64,000 nt of DNA from Plantago ovata (GCA_028274465.1 CM051455.1:131660096-131724095), one strand, 5' to 3'. Positions 1 to 10,446 are shown, counted from the stretch's first letter. Notes: generated by a model not told the origin, from the sequence alone. Translations and numbers: made by a program.

Positions 1-92
1 GACTGGAGCGGCGACTTGGAGGGGCTGAACTGAGACGGCATTTGTGTTGGATTCGCCCCCAATTTCCTTATTACTAGTAAATTAGGGTTCCT

Positions 93-479
93 ATGGTGGG
101 GAATAATTGCTTTTCCATCCCCAGTGAGCCACTGATTTCCAGAGGATCTTTAAGATTCACGATAAGGTTTTTCCATTTCCGATTGCCAATTGTTTGCTTA
201 CTTCATGTAGTTTTCTGCTGGAAATTGGTATTTGCTTCACTGGTTTGCATATAGGTTTGTACTGGTTCCGTTGCAGGATGTACAATCACATAGATAGATA
301 GTGTTATCTGCTTGGCCAATTCTTGTATTGGGGAGAGGGAGGCAAAACAAGGTTGTAGTTTGGTTAGTTTCAACATGTGTTTTGGCATTTTCTAGTGGCC
401 TTTTTTGTTCATATCCTGAAACTGGTGATCTTATGTGTGTTTGATTGTGTAATGTGAAGGCATCAGCAGCCTGTGTTCT
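93..479 (+). pseudogene. Fragment of a proteasome beta-3 subunit gene
   Basis: This stretch matches the intact proteasome beta-3 gene at 59465-62722, in the same order: part of exon 2 (from the codons for MVGKN), intron 2, and the first bases of exon 3. Two exon-2 blocks are missing: about 30 nt after the codons for AIASD, and the end of the exon encoding the FIGLSGLGSDAQ region. The match ends just after the start of exon 3 near 479. Because intron sequence is retained, it arose by genomic duplication and not by reverse transcription. It has no usable reading frame. Bases 1-92 show no clear match or gene. Confidence 0.8.
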
Positions 480-658
480 AAATTTCTAATCAAGCCGAGC
501 GCGGAACTCAATCTCTAACATCAGTCAGTATACATAAATTAACAATAATGATTTCATTTATTGAAATGCTCCTAGCCATGTTCAACAGTGCATGATGAGT
601 TAATTAGCCTTGATCACCTGGCAGCGGTAGCAGGGCAGAGCACCCGCCTTGTAACTGA

Positions 659-1186
659 TCAGTTACGAGGACGCTTCCGCTTATCCTCGTAACTGATCCC
701 TCTCGCTTTAGACTGCAAATCCCTCACCTCGCGGAGGTACAACCTCACGGCTCTAGACCTGAACGGATTAATCTCCGGTTTGCCCCCGTTCTCCTCATAG
801 GCCGCCTTAAGACGAGCTATAAGCGCATCAAGGCTGCCCCAGGCCTGGCGGAGCGGGCACGGGCAGGGTGCGGGTGGGTTCGGGTTGCCAAAGAACAGGC
901 AGCTGGGAGTGTGGACTTTTGTCTTGCCGAACTGGTCCAAGTAGCGGAGGAACTCGAGGACATGGGCCCCGCTGCACCGGTTCAGGGCCAGCGGAGGGTG
1001 GTGGTTCTTTAGGTACTGGCCGAATGTGTTCCAGTCGCGGCGTTTTTGTTTCTCGTAGCGGCTGAGGGTGGTGGTGCCGGAGGTCGGTGATGCTCCCGCC
1101 GGTGATGAAGATGTGGTTCCACTCTCATTGTTGCTGGTTTCGGAGTTGGAGCTATGATCCAAGTCTGGATAGGAAGATGGATCCAT
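659..1186 (-). CDS. ALOG-domain (LSH-type) nuclear protein
   Basis: A 175-residue intronless ORF starting at ATG 1186. Residues 1-40 are Ser/Thr/Gly-rich and low complexity. From about residue 42 ([20 protein letters not shown]) to about 168 it matches the plant ALOG domain: the DNA-binding helix region, the Cys/His/Pro-rich zinc-ribbon insert ([28 protein letters not shown]), then [17 protein letters not shown]. The C-terminus carries the usual basic nuclear signal (KRKRPR). Family members (LIGHT-DEPENDENT SHORT HYPOCOTYLS / ORGAN BOUNDARY) act in the nucleus as transcriptional regulators at organ boundaries and in meristems. The length (usually 170-250 aa) and single-exon structure fit. An in-frame GTG nine bases upstream was not taken as the start. 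Which LSH paralogue it is cannot be decided here. Confidence 0.93.
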   Translation of the reverse strand: MDPSSYPDLDHSSNSETSNNESGTTSSSPAGASPTSGTTTLSRYEKQKRRDWNTFGQYLKNHHPPLALNRCSGAHVLEFLRYLDQFGKTKVHTPSCLFFGNPNPPAPCPCPLRQAWGSLDALIARLKAAYEENGGKPEINPFRSRAVRLYLREVRDLQSKARGISYEDKRKRPRN

Positions 1187-1637
1187 GTTGGACACAAGAA
1201 GAAACTAGGGATAGTGAATATTTAATGTAATTAAATCACAAGTTATTAATAAAATTTATTCAAATTTTTCACCAAAATTCACCCATAATTCAAAGGGTAT
1301 AAATTTTGCTGCATCAAATTAAACACTCATAACTTTAATTTATAATCACTATTATTCAACTTTCAAGACAAGAAACTTAAAATCATTTGCAAACCGACCA
1401 TAGGCCATAGAAATTCTCTAAATTAGAGACAAACGTAAACGTAGTGACTAAACTAGAGAAGGCGGAAAGCCTTTCCAGCTCAAGGCCACCACGTCAACCC
1501 ACCTAAACAAAAATATAACTGCTGCTGCTACTACTTAGTACTTACTAACATAATTAAACACGGAAGTTAGTAAGCAACATCTACATATATCTCATTCAAG
1601 TTGATCGCAGAAATTGAACAAGCGCCACATTCAATTG

Positions 1638-1648
1638 TGTGTGTGTGG

Positions 1649-1679
<31 letters not shown>

Positions 1680-1681
1680 GG
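1638..1681. repeat. (GT)n followed by a poly-G run
   Basis: A GT dinucleotide tract runs directly into about 19 consecutive G residues. It lies in the 600-bp AT-rich spacer (1187-1778) between the ALOG gene and the 3' end of the minus-strand NLR gene. I see no gene in that spacer. The G run could form a quadruplex and is prone to length error in sequencing. Confidence 0.85.
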
Positions 1682-1778
1682 AGCACTATACTGAATTAAC
1701 TTGTTTAATATTAGTACTATTAGTAAGTAAGAAACAATTTTGAGATGGTATTCAAACAAGAAGCCTTTAATTGCTAGC

Positions 1779-1936
1779 TTAGAAAAGAAAATCACCTTGG
1801 GTTCTGTTAATATCTACTTGCAAGATATCATCTTCCAAGTCAATATGTTTCTTCTGCTTATCCTTTGCTGGAACTATGACGGAAGAGCTATGTTCTTCAT
1901 CCAGCTCAAATAGTGCATGTTCATGTGTAGATGCCT
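1779..1936 (-). CDS. Probable second coding exon of the minus-strand NLR (duplicated tail exon)
   Basis: On the minus strand an acceptor (gatgttgcag) opens at 1936 and the frame continues to a stop at 1779; a potential donor (CAAG/gtgatt) lies at 1796/1795. The peptide (DKQKKHIDLEDDILQVD) closely repeats the last about 35 residues of the main NLR ORF (DEQKKPVDLEEDILQVD). That ORF also has a potential donor (CAAG/gttatt) near 2067. Joining that donor to this acceptor keeps the frame: one leftover G plus AG makes a Glu codon. The segment looks like a phase 1-1 duplicated exon. Whether it is spliced in is inference, because the main ORF ends on its own a few codons later. Confidence 0.5.
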
Positions 1937-2051
1937 CTGCAACATCAAGAGGTATCAGTGAAAGCACATTTCATAAGGAGATAATATTCTAAGAATTTAA
2001 TATTAACAAACTATTTTCTAGATAATATTCTCATACGGAGATAAAACGTGT

Positions 2052-4601
2052 TTAGAGAAGAAAATAACCTTGGCTTTCAGCAACATCAACTTGCAAGATA
2101 TCCTCTTCCAAGTCTACAGGTTTCTTCTGTTCATCCTTGGCTGAAGCTATGACTGAAGGGCTACAATACTCATCCACCTCAATTAGTTTAACTGAAGATC
2201 TTTCAGCAATACCAGATGGAAGTTCCTGTAGTGAAGAACAACCACGGATAATCAGATGCTCGAGCTTTGGAAAGTGGGTCTCCTTGGCTTTCCAGTGCAC
2301 AAGATTTAAGTCTTCCATCTGCAAAGATATTAGTGCACTGAATTGATCTTCCACTTGGTCCCATGTTGGTTCAGTTTCCTCCTCTGGATCTTCCATCTCC
2401 AGCACCACTTCAGTTGGCTTGTTTCCTATTACTAGGAAAGCACATTTAAGCAGTTTGAGCTGTTCCAGATTAGGTAACGAACCGACAGTCTCCATAAAGC
2501 CACACGGAATTTTGCAAAGCTCCAATGTTAACTTTCTGATAGAAGGTGGAAATGTGAGGTATGACAAAAAGTTGTGTGTTGCCTGAGATAAATTGCTGGA
2601 GCACTTCAGCTTTTCAAGCTTACTTAGACGATCAAGATGAATGACACTCTTCACTAACTTATTACAAAATAGCCCCAGTTTCCTCAGGTTTGGGATATTG
2701 TCAAGGAGCCTATCTGTAACTACAAACACTTGTATATTCGACAGTGTTTGTAGATCTTCTAGCGGAGCTCCATTGTCAGGAAAATACCAAATGCAAGTTT
2801 CCTTGCACTTGACATGTCTTAACTGTGCCAACTCCCACAGCTCATATGGCAAAGAAAATTCCCTAAATGATGGCAATCTACGGATGACTATGGTTTGCAG
2901 GTTTCTTAATCTGGATACTGAAGAGGGTAAATTTGAGTGGCAGCTGAAAGACAAATACCTAAGCAGGACTAACTCCAGTATTTCTTTTGGAAATTGACAA
3001 AATTCCACCTGAAATACATCCAGTACCCTCAGAAGAGTCAAACCTAGAAAAAAAGATGCTAAACGTTGCATATAAGAGCCAAGACAAAGTAAGGAACGAA
3101 CAAATGATGCTAATTTCATCGAGTTGGTAGGTTGTACCAATGGATGCATGCTGACACGGCGCAACTGGTCTTTATCCTCTGGAACTCTGTGGTCCTCCAA
3201 ATGTTTGTACCACAAGAACTTGTCCTCAAAAGCTTTCTCCTCGCAAAGTTTCCTGAGTAAGAAATGGATCTTAAAGGTTCTTATCCTGCCATTAGGCCCA
3301 TTTTTACATACCAGGAGAAGATTTTCATCAGACAGAGCCTTTAAGTATTCCTCTGCAGTATCTTCCAAGTTTTGAGCCCTTACAAATCCTTCGGCAACCC
3401 AAAGGTTGACTATTCTGGAAACCCGGATCTCATGATCTCCTATGAAGGCTCCGACATACAGAAAACATGGTTTTAAATTGTAAGGTAAATGGTTGTAACT
3501 CTTCGACAATATGTCCACCTCTGAATCAAGATGCACTTCCATTGAGTTTGCACTCATTGCAAAATGCTCCCAGTGTTCTAGCTTCTTCTCGATCCGGGAA
3601 AGAATTTTGGCCATCGAGATAATTGCTAAAGGGAGTCCTTGGCATCTTTCAGCAATCATTTTCCCAACATTTTCCAGCTCAGGAGCGAAACTCTCATCAC
3701 CGAACACCTCCGAACAAAGTAACTCCCAACTTTCGCTGGCATTCATGAAACGCATCTGATAAGGATTGGTTGAACATGTAGCATAGCAAGTGCTGACCCT
3801 AGTAGTTAATATAATCCGACTACCATTTTCATCACCAGGAAAGACACGCCTTATGGTATCCCAGGTATCGGCATCCCATACATCATCAACTACGATTAAA
3901 TACCTCTGATCCGTTAGTAACATGCGTACGGTTGTACCTAACTGATCATCATCACATTGACGCATCTCATCAGTAAGATTTGTCAGGCTACCCAGAATGG
4001 CAAGTAGAGTGGCTCTTACACTACATTCTCGTGGAATCGTAATCCAAATACGTTTATCAAAACATTTAACAGTCATTTGATGGTAAAAGAGTTTTCGGGC
4101 CAGAGCAGACTTACCGATCCCTCCCATCCCTACAATAGGAATAATGTGGAGACGTGGTCCTTGCCGGACGAGTTGATCCAGCAGTTGATGAAAATCCTCT
4201 GTCAGTCCCACCATGTTGCTATTTGGATCTGGATCAGAGATACTGCTGAAGGAATCTTCTGTTGGATGAGCTTGTATGTTTAACATCTCTTCCTTGATGG
4301 AATCAAATTCTTCCATTATCTTTGTCAAGTCTAACTCAGATGTGCCATCTTTAAGTACTGAAAGAACTTGGTCCCTGATATGGGATTCGATCAAGTCTTC
4401 AGCCTCGTAGACAACATCCCTAATTCTTGTTTCCAAATCTCCTGATTTTGGGTGAATTATAGGGAAAGGCAGTTCAACACACAAATCTCTCAAGGGTCGG
4501 GCTTTTTCTAGGAGGGATTCGATTTGAGGGTTACAAGCAAGATTAGCATGATGCTGATCTTGCTCAAGAATCTGGACAAGAGTTTCAAGAGCATAAGCCA
4601 T
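2052..4601 (-). CDS. R1-type coiled-coil NLR immune receptor (849 aa)
   Basis: An intracellular NB-ARC/LRR resistance protein of the R1-like class, expected to detect pathogen effectors and trigger cell death. Residues 1-130 form the N-terminal helical region, with AEDLIESHI at the usual R1-type position. NB-ARC motifs run in order: P-loop GMGGIGKSA (about 158-166), kinase-2 YLIVVDDVWD (234-243), RNBS-B SRIILTTR, GLPL (322-325), RNBS-D PCFLYVGAF, and the MHD position, which here reads IHF (445-447). Degenerate LRRs follow from about 500 to 815, then a charged tail with EDILQVD. The ATG at 4601 gives the family's usual MAYAL start. A CT microsatellite lies just upstream in the leader (about 4610-4627). 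It is arranged head-to-head with a paralogue starting at 6455. Loss of the MHD aspartate is notable and may alter autoinhibition; that effect is not shown by the sequence. Confidence 0.92.
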   Translation of the reverse strand: MAYALETLVQILEQDQHHANLACNPQIESLLEKARPLRDLCVELPFPIIHPKSGDLETRIRDVVYEAEDLIESHIRDQVLSVLKDGTSELDLTKIMEEFDSIKEEMLNIQAHPTEDSFSSISDPDPNSNMVGLTEDFHQLLDQLVRQGPRLHIIPIVGMGGIGKSALARKLFYHQMTVKCFDKRIWITIPRECSVRATLLAILGSLTNLTDEMRQCDDDQLGTTVRMLLTDQRYLIVVDDVWDADTWDTIRRVFPGDENGSRIILTTRVSTCYATCSTNPYQMRFMNASESWELLCSEVFGDESFAPELENVGKMIAERCQGLPLAIISMAKILSRIEKKLEHWEHFAMSANSMEVHLDSEVDILSKSYNHLPYNLKPCFLYVGAFIGDHEIRVSRIVNLWVAEGFVRAQNLEDTAEEYLKALSDENLLLVCKNGPNGRIRTFKIHFLLRKLCEEKAFEDKFLWYKHLEDHRVPEDKDQLRRVSMHPLVQPTNSMKLASFVRSLLCLGSYMQRLASFFLGLTLLRVLDVFQVEFCQFPKEILELVLLRYLSFSCHSNLPSSVSRLRNLQTIVIRRLPSFREFSLPYELWELAQLRHVKCKETCIWYFPDNGAPLEDLQTLSNIQVFVVTDRLLDNIPNLRKLGLFCNKLVKSVIHLDRLSKLEKLKCSSNLSQATHNFLSYLTFPPSIRKLTLELCKIPCGFMETVGSLPNLEQLKLLKCAFLVIGNKPTEVVLEMEDPEEETEPTWDQVEDQFSALISLQMEDLNLVHWKAKETHFPKLEHLIIRGCSSLQELPSGIAERSSVKLIEVDEYCSPSVIASAKDEQKKPVDLEEDILQVDVAESQGYFLL

Positions 4602-4834
4602 GTTTAATTTCTCTCTCTCTCTCTCACAAACATAAACTGTAAACAGATCTTTTTTTGCAGTAATTTGGTCCAGAATAATGTTCTCAGAGCAACTTTTTGA
4701 CTTTGTGTAACATCCCCGATGGTATCATCATTAATTCATTATGTCGTCCATTGTTCAACAGGGGAACAAAGTAGTTGCTCCAACTTTTTTCTTTTTTCTT
4801 CATTCAGTTTCCTTTTAGGCTATTAGAACATATA

Positions 4835-5026
4835 TGTTTGTTTAACCTTAATTTCAGTTTTATTAAGTTCAATTTTATTAATTTCAGTTCAGATAAGTTC
4901 AGTTCAGTTCAGAATTATTAAACTCAGATAAATTAAATTTAGTTTAGGTTGCTTAGTTAAAATTTATACTTCGAATTTATTAAGTTCAGTTCAGATAAGT
5001 TAAGTGTTTTTCAGGTGAAACAAACA
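4835..5026. mobile_element. TTCAG-rich MITE with TGTTTGTTT ends
   Basis: An AT-rich segment made mostly of TTCAGTTCAG and TTCAATT words, bounded by imperfect inverted ends (TGTTTGTTTAACCT at left, AGGTGAAACAAACA at right). Similar TTCAG-rich segments occur near 12330-12500 and 28440-28630, so this is a dispersed family. I could not identify a target-site duplication. Confidence 0.5.
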
Positions 5027-5849
5027 CAACCTTATTCCATTTTACCCTATTTTACTCCCTCCACTATGCCTTTTTTATCATCAAATTTCAACTTTAACTA
5101 TAAAACAATTTAAATATTTTTAAAATTATATTGTAAAAATTTATCAAACTAGATACATTATTGGAACCTATGTTCTTTTTAATCCGGATCGACCAGACAG
5201 CCCGACCGATCAGACCGCTCAACTTTTAGTTGCCGGCTCGAAAGTATTCCAGTCCGACCTTTTTTTAGGGATGTTCGGCTCGACTTCCGGTTCCGACTTT
5301 TAAAACATAGATTGGAACGGAGGAGTATTTTCTTATTAGAGTTTGTCATTAATTCCTTCTCTTTAACTAAATTGTTTTTCTGATATTAAATTTATATATA
5401 GATAATATATTATAATATTTGAAATGAATTACCTCACTTTAGGGATATCTCATGCGGTATAATAACAATATGAACCCCCTAAATCAACAATTATATTTGT
5501 CAAAGCATTTGTAATCGAATATCAATTTAAAACACCAGGGATCGAAGAGGTCACCGGTTTGATCTTGAAATCTGTGATTACTTGCTAAAACATTGATAAA
5601 ACACTTGTTCGAACTAGATCAACAGTTACACTTTAATCCAAAACTTTTTTATTTTCGTGTTGATCGATCAAAATCAAATGTTTCAAAAGGAAAAAAAATG
5701 ATTTTTAGGGCCTACTATGAAGGGCGTTCTAAAAAAAACAATCAATTTAGTTTATCAATTACGTTTTAATCCAAAATTAGTGTTTTTGATATTAACCAGC
5801 TAGCTAGACATGATACAGTATATAAATTGAACATAGTCATTATCTAGTA
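5027..5849. other. Spacer between divergent NLR genes, no gene seen
   Basis: AT-rich DNA without a credible ORF. Around 5180-5310 there is a short GC-richer patch with CGACC/CCGAC words that looks like a worn transposon fragment. Nothing else could be assigned. Confidence 0.5.
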
Positions 5850-6076
5850 CTCCCTCTGTCCCAATAGAAATTACCTAGTTTGACTTTTTTCGGTTAACAG
5901 TTCCAACTTGGACTTTCGAATACACTTAAACTATAATGATAAAATATTTAATAAAAATTTAAGTTCTATTTTTTCATAATATGATTTCGTCAAATATTTT
6001 ATTATTATTATAGTTTAAGAGTAATTAAGGATTAAAGTTGAAAACTGTTGACCGAAAAAAGTCAAACTGGATGGGG
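5850..6076. mobile_element. Stowaway-like MITE in the NLR spacer
   Basis: It begins CTCCCTCTGTCCC, the typical Stowaway (Tc1/mariner MITE) terminus, after a TA dinucleotide at 5848-5849, and ends before TA at 6077-6078. The subterminal arms are inverted: CTAGTTTGACTTTTTTCGGT on the left and ACCGAAAAAAGTCAAACTGG on the right. The right terminus is worn. It carries W-box-type TTGAC(C/T) cores at 5880-5885 and 6048-6053 on the plus strand and one on the minus strand near 6060-6065. Confidence 0.75.
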
Positions 6077-6202
6077 TATGCATTTTGAAATTTTTCACCA
6101 TTTGCCGCCGTAAAATTACAATAAAAATGTTTAAAAGCAGGCGGGCCAAGAATACCTGCTTTTTCTCGCCCTTTTCCGTAAATGGTGGTGAGTGGTGACA
6201 CA

Positions 6203-6285
6203 TTTTCGGTGACCTGAATTTTTTATCCATAAAGTGAATTTTTCGGTGACCTGAATTTTTTATCCATAAAGTGAATTTTTCGGCG
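6203..6285. repeat. 37-bp direct duplication in the NLR2 upstream region
   Basis: A 37-bp segment containing TTTTCGGTGACCTGAATT and TTTATCCATAAAGTGAA occurs twice back to back, with the start of a third copy (TTTTTCGG). It lies about 170-250 bp upstream of the plus-strand NLR start codon, so it may sit in its promoter or leader. Confidence 0.8.
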
Positions 6286-6454
6286 TGCCGTTACTCTTGA
6301 CAATGTTTTTACATCATTTCTGCTTTTCTTTGTTTTTTTTCTTTTTTTTTAATTCAACTTGTTGACGAATCACACAAATTGCCACTTGCGATACCATACA
6401 CTTACACTTATTGAATTTGTTTTGTGTTTGTGAATTCTTAGTAAAAGATCATAA

Positions 6455-8986
6455 ATGGCTTACAATCTAGATTCGTTTATCCATATTTTAGAGAAAGATC
6501 AACATCATCTTACACTTTGTTGCAGAACTCAAATCAGCTGTCTCCTCCAAGCACTGAAGGATATTGTTCAAAACTATCCACCCATATTTACCACTAGAAT
6601 GCAAAATTTGGAGATCCGAATCAGAGAAGCTGCTCACCGGGCAGAAGATACCATCGAGCACCACATCATAGACCAAGTTCTTTCACATTCTGATGATGTC
6701 AGGGATTGTCGACTAGACTTGACGAGTTTGATGGAGGAATTCCATTCCATCTGGGAAGAGATGTCAAATATGCTCATGGATGATGATGATCCACCACCTC
6801 CAGTTGCTGCAGAAGAGCCCGAGCCAGGTTCTAGTAAACCCGTAGTGGGATTAGATGAAGACATGGAGCAACTACTGGATCGAGTACAAAGATCAGAACC
6901 TAAAGAACTCCGAGTCATCCCTATAGTTGGGATGGGAGGCGTCGGTAAGACCACTCTAGCCCAAAAGCTTTACACTCATTCAATAATTGCTAGTTCTAAT
7001 CACTTTGATCGTCATGCTTGGATTACGATTTCACAACAATTTGATGCACGACATGCATTGTGTTCCCTTTTGAATTGTTTTGGGGTGCCTACTCATGAGT
7101 TGCATAGGGAAAATTGTCAAAATTTAGGCGTACATTTGTACCAGAATTTGTATGGTAGGAGGTATTTAATTGTATTGGATGATATCTGGGAGACCGGGGC
7201 ATGGGACAGGTTGAGAGTGTTCTTTCCAAATCAAAGCAATGGAAGTCGAATTATTGTAACTACAAGGCAATGGGAAGTGGCAAAGCATGTTCGGATGGGT
7301 GATTATGCTCATCAGATGTGTCTACTTGATGAGCATAATAGTTGGAGATTACTTGTCGAAAATGTTTTTGGACAAGAAACATGTCCTCTGGAGTTGGTTG
7401 AAACTGGGAGAAGGATTGCAAACAGTTGTGGAGGACTTCCTCTATCAATTGTTGTGATGGGTGGGCATCTTTCCAAGTCAGAGAAGACACTAGAGTTTTG
7501 GAATACCGTCGAGAGAGATTTCAAATCAACATCAACATCAACAACACTTGATCCACGCTTGGAGATATTATCAAAGAGCTATAATCACTTGCCTTATCAT
7601 CTAAAACCGTGTTTTCTATACGTTTCAGCTTTCCCACAGTTTCATGAGATTCGAGCTTCCAGAATAATCAAATTGTGGATTGCTGAAGGTATTGTAAGAC
7701 CAGTTGATGATAGGCCTTTGGAAGAAGTAGCACATGCTTACTTAAATGATCTGATTGAAAGAAGTCTTCTATCAGTTTGTCAGTTAGACTCCAACGGCAA
7801 AGTAAGAACGTTCAAAATCCATCACCTGTTGAGGGAGCTTTGCCAAAGAAAAGCGCTCAAGGAGAAGTTTCTATGGATGAGAAATTTGGATGATCCGGAA
7901 TTCTTGGAGGGTGAAGGAATTATGCGTCGTGTTTGTGTGCATTCACTATATCAAGCTGAGTCGGTTCATCTGTCACGTGTCCGTTCTTACCTGTGCTTCA
8001 GTGATGCTTTACTGGGTAAACAATTATGTGCTAATTTGAGGCTTCTCAGGGTGTTGGATGTATTGCAACTGGAATTTGTTAAGTTCCCCACAGAAATAGA
8101 GCAGCTGATCAACCTAAGGTACTTGAGTCTGAGTTGTCGCTCACGTTTACCTCCTTCAATTTTCCAAAACCTCAATCTGCAAACCTTTATAATCCGACTT
8201 CCATTATTCAAAGAAATTTCTCTACCATCTCAGCTTTGGAAGATGACACAGCTGATGCATATTAAGTTCAAGGATACGTGCATATGGTACCGTCCTCGAA
8301 ATGGGCAAAAGGATATCCAGAAGAGCCTAGAAACACTATCAAATGTTGAAGCCTCTGGAATTCGTGAACTACTTCAAAGGGTTCCGAATCTGAGAAAACT
8401 GGGGATACACTATGATACCCCAATAGACTCTGACATTGATCTTACTTGCCTCGCAAAGCTTGAAAAATTGAAGTGCTCCTCCGTCTGGCCATCAACACAT
8501 GAGTTTTTGTCATTCCTCAACTTGCCAGATTCACTCAAGAAACTGACTGTCAGCCATTGTGAAATCCCTGCTGAATTTATCTCCAAGGTTGGCATGTTGC
8601 CTCATCTTGAACATCTTAGACTACAAAAAAGTGACTTCTTGGCTGAAGAGGGTGAACCAACAGAAGCTGAACCAGAGATAACAAGACCGAAATGGGAGCT
8701 GCCTCAAGAGGGATTCCCCAAACTCATATCCTTGATGATGGAAGACTTGAATTTGGTGCACTGGGTAGTCGATGACACCACATTTCCTGCACTTCAGCAC
8801 TTGGTAATTCAGGGTTGTTCTTCTATGGAGGAAATATCCTTGGATATTGGATCCATGCTAACACTTGAACTAATCAAGGTGGATGCAGCTAGCACGTCTC
8901 TCCTGGATTCCGTTAGGGAAATGCAGAAGCTGCAGGAAGAGTTTTCAAATGATTCCCTTATATTCGACTTGCCACAAGAAATTTAG
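6455..8986 (+). CDS. R1-type coiled-coil NLR immune receptor (843 aa)
   Basis: Paralogue of the minus-strand NLR at 2052-4601, with the same family start (MAYNLDSF) at ATG 6455. Residues 1-140 are the helical N-terminal region with AEDTIEHHI, followed by an acidic linker containing a run of Asp and Pro. NB-ARC motifs: P-loop GMGGVGKTT (about 159-167), kinase-2 YLIVLDDIWE, RNBS-B SRIIVTTR, GLPL (GGLPLSIV), RNBS-D PCFLYVSAF, and IHH at the MHD position (about 455-457). Poorly conserved LRRs occupy about residues 510-800. One uninterrupted exon, stop at 8984-8986. It should act as a cytoplasmic immune receptor. In this paralogue too the MHD aspartate is replaced. Head-to-head spacing from its partner is about 1.85 kb. 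Confidence 0.93.
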   Translation: MAYNLDSFIHILEKDQHHLTLCCRTQISCLLQALKDIVQNYPPIFTTRMQNLEIRIREAAHRAEDTIEHHIIDQVLSHSDDVRDCRLDLTSLMEEFHSIWEEMSNMLMDDDDPPPPVAAEEPEPGSSKPVVGLDEDMEQLLDRVQRSEPKELRVIPIVGMGGVGKTTLAQKLYTHSIIASSNHFDRHAWITISQQFDARHALCSLLNCFGVPTHELHRENCQNLGVHLYQNLYGRRYLIVLDDIWETGAWDRLRVFFPNQSNGSRIIVTTRQWEVAKHVRMGDYAHQMCLLDEHNSWRLLVENVFGQETCPLELVETGRRIANSCGGLPLSIVVMGGHLSKSEKTLEFWNTVERDFKSTSTSTTLDPRLEILSKSYNHLPYHLKPCFLYVSAFPQFHEIRASRIIKLWIAEGIVRPVDDRPLEEVAHAYLNDLIERSLLSVCQLDSNGKVRTFKIHHLLRELCQRKALKEKFLWMRNLDDPEFLEGEGIMRRVCVHSLYQAESVHLSRVRSYLCFSDALLGKQLCANLRLLRVLDVLQLEFVKFPTEIEQLINLRYLSLSCRSRLPPSIFQNLNLQTFIIRLPLFKEISLPSQLWKMTQLMHIKFKDTCIWYRPRNGQKDIQKSLETLSNVEASGIRELLQRVPNLRKLGIHYDTPIDSDIDLTCLAKLEKLKCSSVWPSTHEFLSFLNLPDSLKKLTVSHCEIPAEFISKVGMLPHLEHLRLQKSDFLAEEGEPTEAEPEITRPKWELPQEGFPKLISLMMEDLNLVHWVVDDTTFPALQHLVIQGCSSMEEISLDIGSMLTLELIKVDAASTSLLDSVREMQKLQEEFSNDSLIFDLPQEI

Positions 8987-10440
8987 AGGTAATTTACATG
9001 ATCTTCTTTGCATTTCAGTTACTCTTTTACTCCTTGAATAATTTTTAGCAATCATTATAAAACATCCTTAACATATCTTTGGTGGGAATTAGAGTCATGA
9101 AAACTTTTGTAGCCGCCTATGGCCTAGCTGCTTGTTAAGGCATTGTATGTTCTCTCGAAATCATTTAAACCTTTATACTATTTATTGTTAGATATGCATT
9201 TTGACACCATGGATTGGGTATTTGTTCTGTTCTTATTCTCTGTCTTCAGATTGTGAGTGGTTTTTGTTCGTTTTTTTGTTCTGTTCATAAATGAGAGGAC
9301 AGTTAATTCAAACTATGCACTTGATCATATTCCTAGGTTGTTATGAGAGCTGTTTGGAGTTTGTTTTTGTGTAATTTTGATTGGAAACATTTGTTGATTA
9401 AGAAACTATAGATGTTGGAAGATTTGGAGATCATTAAGCAGATAGTATGTCAAACTGTATGCCAATATCGTATATTAGTATGTAGGGGAAAAGGCAATTA
9501 GTACGTAGAATGTCAGATCTGTTTCAACTCAATCCTTGCCCTGAACAAATGGAAACAAATCTTTATTCTTTCTTCATCGAACTATGCCTGAGTGTACTAG
9601 TAGACTCTCTTTTGCATGTCTTACACCCATAGATCTTCAATGTTTAGTTGTCTCTGAGCACTATAGTTCTTAAACGTAGTATTTGTTTGTTTTATCATGC
9701 ACAATGAAGGTGATGGTTCAAACACAAAGGAGCATACCATTCTTAATTATTCGACTTACATTTTGGAATTATCTTGATTTTAAATATCTTTACGTGAGAT
9801 GATTGAGAAAAACCGTCCTCTGAGTAGGAAATTGAATACCTTATGAAGAAAATGTTATTAGTTCTCTACTTGTCTATAAAAGATGAGATTCAGTCTTGGC
9901 TCCTGACATTCAATATGTGCTTATTACTACTGCATCTTTCTTATTGCAGTTGACACTATTCATGTTAAAGTTCCTCAAAGACAAGCTTCCTGCACGGGGT
10001 TTCGCTTAATAAGCTGGGAAGCAACGGGTTTCTTTTAATAGGCAGAATCATGAGAAGTTTACTTTGCTGAGATTCATGTAGCTGTATCATGAATTTTAAA
10101 CATTTTGTTTTAATTTCTCTTTTCATTTGTACGAGTGTATTTGGAATTATCTGAGACATTTCCGAGCACATGTTTCTGTTTTACTGGTACATGGGATGGA
10201 GTTAGGAAATTGTCCACTGTGTTTTCTTAAAAGTTTAAAATTGAAACAGTCATTCTGTGTGGCACATCATTCTTCTTCACAAGCTTACCTCTCAGTTACT
10301 TGCTTTCTTCAATGTTAGCTGCTTGATTTTTTTCCCTTTTCAATTTTTCTTTTCCTATTTCAATATTAAGATGCTTGTGTTTATTACTGCAAAGCTAATA
10401 ATAGAGACATTTTACAAATAGATGCTTGATATGATAACAA
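8987..10440. other. Downstream region of NLR2, no gene recognised
   Basis: AT-rich sequence with T-rich pyrimidine tracts ending in AG (for example tcttattgcag near 9950) that could be acceptors of 3'-UTR introns. Reading frames are short and not family-like. No RNA gene or transposon ends were identified. Confidence 0.4.
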
Positions 10441-10446
10441 CTAATC

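Noticed and set aside
868..1197. Alternative ORFs overlapping the ALOG gene in other frames
   Set aside because: Shadow frames of a GC-rich coding region; the ALOG domain accounts for the sequence.
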